From UBA2653 sp964572685 (lineage in GTDB: Bacteria; Pseudomonadota; Gammaproteobacteria; Legionellales; Legionellaceae), in assembly GCA_964572685.1 (NCBI GenBank), contig CAZNFJ010000025.1, positions 1 through 26,575 of the forward strand: a stretch of DNA of 26,575 nucleotides, read 5' to 3'. The notes beneath the pieces are model-generated. The model was not told the origin of the DNA and did no database searches. It saw nothing but the letters and a program-made list of their open reading frames with translations. The translations under genes were made by a program, and so were the position numbers. Every line of letters starts with the position of its first letter. Position 1 is the stretch's first letter. Positions 23,624 through 26,575 of the stretch are shown piece after piece.

Positions 23624-24907
23624 ATGAATAAGCATATATTATTTGCATCTATTTTTGCTTGGAGCACGCTGAGTCAAGCGCTGCCTTTAGATTCGGCAGT
23701 GGCTGAAGTCAATGATGGGATTATCACCAAAAGCGAATTGGAAAAACATCTTTCAGAAACCAAAATGCAATTGATGGCAACGCATCAGCAAGTTCCTCAG
23801 GATGAGGTTTTGAGAAGGAAAGTATTACAACACTTAATTGACGTGCATTTACAGCTGCAAGTCGCGAAGAACAATAATATTTCTTTAGAAGATGAAGAAT
23901 TGGATGATATTGTTCGGAATATTGCTTTGCAAAACAAATTATCCCTGGAGCAACTCAAAGAAGAGTTGGTTAAACATGGTTTGAATTGGGATAACTATCG
24001 CGAAAATTTGAAAAAAGAAGTCATCTTAACGCGTACTCAGCAACAAGCGGTAGGGAGAGATATTCGAGTTTCTGAAAAACAAGTAGAAGATTACTTATCT
24101 GAGGCTAAGGTCGAACAGAGTCATTTGACAAAATATCATCTACTCAATATTGTGGTCCCTGTTTCTGAAACACCTACAGCTGAAGAAGTGGCTTCTGCAA
24201 AAAAGAAAGCTGAGACCTTACTTCAATTGGTTACGAAGGGAGCGGATTTTAGTCAGTTGGCCATAACTGAGTCTAGTGATGAATATGCTTTGGATGGTGG
24301 GGATTTGGGTTTAAGACATCTTGCCGAATTGCCAGAAATATTTGCAAAAGAGGTTGTGAATATGCAAGTCAATCAAGTATCAGGTCCTTTGCGTGCTCCT
24401 AATGGATGGCAAATTATTAAGTTGGTGGCTGTAAATGATGATGAGCTTCATCATCAAGTGGTGAAAACTCATGTTAGGCATATTTTGATTAAGCCTGGAC
24501 CACAAATGACAGAAATGGAAGCAGAGCGTTTTATTGATAATCTATCAAGACAAATCAAGGCTGGAAAAAAATTTGATATACTTGCAAAACAATATTCTGT
24601 TGATGCGGCTACCGCAATGAAAGGCGGAGATATGGGCTGGGTGGTTTCCAATGAATTGGTGCCACAATTTGCAGAGGTCATGGATAAATTAAAAGACGGA
24701 CAAATTAGTGATCCGGTTAAAACCCCATTTGGTTGGCATATTATGCAAGTGGTAGAAAGGAAAGTCGATGATGATTCTAAAGCCTTTCAACGACAAAAAA
24801 TTCGTGCCATGTTACAACAAAAAAGATTTGAACAAGCCGTGCAAGTATGGCAACAACATATTCGAGCACAAGCTTATATCCATGTTATTGATAAAAATTT
24901 AGCATGA
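23624..24907 (+). CDS. surA: Periplasmic chaperone / peptidyl-prolyl isomerase SurA
   Basis: Escorts unfolded outer-membrane proteins, including LptD, across the periplasm. It is 427 residues (E. coli 428). Signal peptide is 1-19 (TLSQA end). The N-terminal chaperone core follows (VAEVNDGIITKSELEKHL). Parvulin domain 1 is about 175-280 (HLLNIVVPVSE, DGGDLGLR, PNGWQIIKL) and domain 2 about 284-388 (VRHILIKPG, MKGGDMGWV, PFGWHIMQVVER). A short C-terminal helix completes the core. It starts 18 nt after lptD, and its stop overlaps pdxA by 4 nt. LptD is a canonical SurA client, so co-expression makes sense. Confidence 0.96.
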   Translation: MNKHILFASIFAWSTLSQALPLDSAVAEVNDGIITKSELEKHLSETKMQLMATHQQVPQDEVLRRKVLQHLIDVHLQLQVAKNNNISLEDEELDDIVRNIALQNKLSLEQLKEELVKHGLNWDNYRENLKKEVILTRTQQQAVGRDIRVSEKQVEDYLSEAKVEQSHLTKYHLLNIVVPVSETPTAEEVASAKKKAETLLQLVTKGADFSQLAITESSDEYALDGGDLGLRHLAELPEIFAKEVVNMQVNQVSGPLRAPNGWQIIKLVAVNDDELHHQVVKTHVRHILIKPGPQMTEMEAERFIDNLSRQIKAGKKFDILAKQYSVDAATAMKGGDMGWVVSNELVPQFAEVMDKLKDGQISDPVKTPFGWHIMQVVERKVDDDSKAFQRQKIRAMLQQKRFEQAVQVWQQHIRAQAYIHVIDKNLA

Positions 24908-25869
24908 TGAAGCCTATTTTGGTTACAACAGGTGATCCTGCAGGAATTGGCCCAGATATTTGTATCAATGTTGCCATGCATCTTGATAATTTGGTCTTCG
25001 TTGGTGATAAAGCCATGCTAACAGAACGGGCAATGCTGTTGAACATAACCGTTGAGATCATTGACTACGAACCTAAACGATTATCACGTCCTGGGCAAAT
25101 GATGGTTTACCATATTCCATGCTCTGAAAAAGTGAAAGCGGGACAACCAGACGTCAAAAACTCAAAGGCTATTTTGGCAATGCTAGAATGGTCCTGTTTT
25201 GCTGTATTACAAAATCAATTTTCAGCTTTGGTTACAGCACCCGTTAATAAAGCGATTGTACAACATGCCAAAAATGACTTTTTCGGCCATACGGAATATT
25301 TTCAGAAACTTTGTCAATCACCTCAGGTTGTCATGATGTTAGCCGATGAGCATATGCGCGTGGCTTTAGTGACCACGCATGTTGCTCTAAGAGAAGTGGC
25401 AGATAAAATAACACCACAGTCAATAAAGATGGTAGTTGAAACTGTCCATCGCGGTTTAAAACAGGATTTTGGAATATCTCAGCCAAAAATTGCAATTGCT
25501 GGACTCAATCCGCATGCCGGAGAAAATGGTGTGTTGGGTCAAGAAGAAATTCAAGTTATTGAACCGACTGTTAAGCTTTTAAGAAAACAAGGTATCGATA
25601 TAGAAGGACCTTTTTCAGCAGATACACTTTTTATAAAAAAAGGCTATGATGTATTTGTAGCAATGTATCATGATCAAGGATTAAATGTGTTGAAATATGC
25701 AAGTTTTGGTAAAGCGGCTAATATTAGCTTAGGATTACCGATGATCAGAACATCAGTTGATCATGGCACAGCATTTGAAATTGCCGGTACTGGAAAAGCG
25801 AAAAGTGATAGCATGGTAACGGCCATAAAAATGGCAAGATTAATGGCAGTTCATCGAGGTGAAAATTAA
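24904..25869 (+). CDS. pdxA: 4-hydroxythreonine-4-phosphate dehydrogenase
   Basis: NAD-dependent oxidation of 4-phosphohydroxy-L-threonine in pyridoxal-phosphate synthesis. It is 321 residues (E. coli 329). TTGDPAGIGPDI (8-19) is the start of the family, and FGHTEYF, LNPHAGENG and YHDQGLNVLKY supply the metal-binding His residues and dimer-interface elements. Two ATGs in tandem (24904, 24907) are possible starts; the first overlaps the surA stop as ATGA. The stop TAA shares a base with the folA ATG. In many gammaproteobacteria surA-pdxA is followed by ksgA; here folA takes that place. Confidence 0.96.
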   Translation: MMKPILVTTGDPAGIGPDICINVAMHLDNLVFVGDKAMLTERAMLLNITVEIIDYEPKRLSRPGQMMVYHIPCSEKVKAGQPDVKNSKAILAMLEWSCFAVLQNQFSALVTAPVNKAIVQHAKNDFFGHTEYFQKLCQSPQVVMMLADEHMRVALVTTHVALREVADKITPQSIKMVVETVHRGLKQDFGISQPKIAIAGLNPHAGENGVLGQEEIQVIEPTVKLLRKQGIDIEGPFSADTLFIKKGYDVFVAMYHDQGLNVLKYASFGKAANISLGLPMIRTSVDHGTAFEIAGTGKAKSDSMVTAIKMARLMAVHRGEN

Positions 25870-26345
25870 TGAATCTGACTTTGATTGCCGCAGTAGATCG
25901 AGCCTTTGGAATTGGGTATCAAGAACAGCTGCCATGGCACCTACCGGCAGATATGACTTTTTTTAGAAAAAATACAATCGGTCATCCCGTATTAATGGGA
26001 AGAAAAACTTATGAATCAATAGGTAAACCATTAAAGGACAGAGACAATTACATATTGACTCGACAATCGATACAAATTTCAGATGTTCATATTATTCATC
26101 AATTAGATGACATCGCTCATCTATGTGATGAAATCATGGTGATAGGTGGCGCACAAATTTATAACCTATGTTTGCCATTTGCAAAACGAATTCTTTTAAC
26201 AGAGGTGGATACTACTGTAAAATCAGATACATTTTTCCCTAGATTTAATCATCTAAAATTCAAATGCGTTTCGAGTCAATATTATCCTGCCGATGAAAAA
26301 AACATTTATAATATGTGGTTTAAAGAATATCAAATCAACCAGTAA
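25869..26345 (+). CDS. folA: Dihydrofolate reductase
   Basis: Reduces dihydrofolate to tetrahydrofolate with NADPH; the target of trimethoprim. It is 158 residues (E. coli 159). LPWHLPADMTFFR (21-33) holds the catalytic Asp28. GRKTYESIG (44-52) and VIGGAQIYNL (about 95-104) bind NADPH. The chromosomal housekeeping type is clear from the length and the P-W-x-L-P-x-D signature; nothing suggests a plasmid resistance allele. It is the last gene of lptD-surA-pdxA-folA and starts in the last base of the pdxA stop. Confidence 0.97.
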   Translation: MNLTLIAAVDRAFGIGYQEQLPWHLPADMTFFRKNTIGHPVLMGRKTYESIGKPLKDRDNYILTRQSIQISDVHIIHQLDDIAHLCDEIMVIGGAQIYNLCLPFAKRILLTEVDTTVKSDTFFPRFNHLKFKCVSSQYYPADEKNIYNMWFKEYQINQ

Positions 26346-26374
26346 AGAATAAGTAAGCAACATAACTTAGTATA

Positions 26375-26397
26375 AGATGATTATAATGAAATCATCT
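26375..26397. terminator. Perfect hairpin after folA, possible terminator
   Basis: AGATGATT (26375-26382) and AATCATCT (26390-26397) form a perfect 8-bp stem with a 7-nt loop, 30 nt after folA. It is A/T-rich and followed by AAAA, not U, on the plus strand, so it is weak as an intrinsic terminator. Confidence 0.35.
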
Positions 26398-26524
26398 AAA
26401 AGCACCTAGATTCATCTTCAAAACAAGCAATACCCTCTCTGAACAGATAAATTAGATCGAAAAAAATATAAATTATTCATCAAATGATCACTATGTATTT
26501 CAAAAAAAAGAGAATCAAAGAAAA

Positions 26525-26575
26525 GTGAATTTTTTTAAAAAATAGTGTTGACAACGGAGTGGGAAAGAGTAGAAT
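26525..26575 (+). promoter_or_regulatory. Strong promoter with UP-like A/T tract at window edge
   Basis: A perfect TTGACA (26548-26553) and TAGAAT (26570-26575) are 16 bp apart. Directly upstream, GAATTTTTTTAAAAAATAG (26527-26545) resembles the UP element that recruits the alpha subunit at stable-RNA promoters. The transcription start is outside the window. Confidence 0.65.

Larger units (their letters stand above)
26346..26575 (+). other. Gene-free A/T-rich region after folA
   Basis: 230 bases with no supported coding frame; it contains the hairpin above and a strong promoter at the right edge. A/T-tracts (for example around 26459-26475, 26510-26540) are frequent. Confidence 0.7.

Noticed and set aside
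1..26575. CRISPR arrays, insertion sequences, tRNA or rRNA genes, prophage genes
   Set aside because: No regularly spaced repeats, transposase motifs, cloverleaf or rRNA sequences were seen by reading both strands.

Overview
The window is a compact, A+T-rich chromosomal segment of a gammaproteobacterium, most likely from the Legionellales (Legionella/Coxiella/Berkiella-type relatives). The evidence is the set of housekeeping proteins (FadE, EpmB/EF-P, Hda, ProQ, AmgK/MurU, LptD-SurA-PdxA-FolA). The first kilobases also hold effector-like or exported orphan proteins: a truncated GDLHGN metallophosphatase-like N-terminus, a 163-residue Ser/Pro-rich protein with an acidic tail, and a tiny secreted six-cysteine protein. 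The taxonomic placement is inference from protein resemblance; no database search was possible.

Layout. 1-2.3 kb: partial effector-like metallophosphatase (-), diheme cytochrome c4-like protein (-), EngB GTPase (+), small exported Cys-rich protein (+), and acidic-tailed orphan (-). 2.3-5.6 kb: a minus-strand operon running Pmp3-like membrane peptide, dapB, mmsA, mmsB, with two 8-nt overlaps, which joins lysine/diaminopimelate synthesis to distal valine catabolism. 5.6-7.7 kb: proQ/FinO-type RNA chaperone (+), converging on a pgsA-like CDP-alcohol phosphatidyltransferase and hda pair (-).

7.8-14.5 kb is the most novel part. It has a 1874-residue protein I do not recognise, followed one base later by a lipoprotein. 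That lipoprotein carries HxxE, DxNR, His and Glu motifs in the order expected of M14/aspartoacylase-type zinc hydrolases. A Tyr/Gly-rich lipoprotein follows, with a perfect palindrome over its -10 region. 14.5-16.2 kb holds EF-P (-) and, divergently, its lysine 2,3-aminomutase EpmB (+): translation factor and modifying enzyme side by side. 16.2-19.35 kb holds fadE and an overlapping unknown gene (+).

19.3-26.3 kb is an envelope block. amgK-murU (peptidoglycan recycling straight to UDP-MurNAc, minus strand) stands head-to-head with lptD-surA-pdxA-folA (outer-membrane LPS assembly, periplasmic chaperone, vitamin B6, folate; plus strand). LptD is itself an outer-membrane beta-barrel of the kind SurA escorts, so those two belong together functionally. 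The window ends on the -10 box of a strong promoter preceded by an A/T-tract resembling an UP element, suggesting a stable-RNA or other highly expressed gene just outside.

The region is tightly packed. Three convergent pairs overlap at their 3' ends, several cistrons overlap by 1, 4 or 8 nt, and few canonical U-tract terminators exist. I found no tRNA, rRNA, insertion sequence, CRISPR array or prophage.
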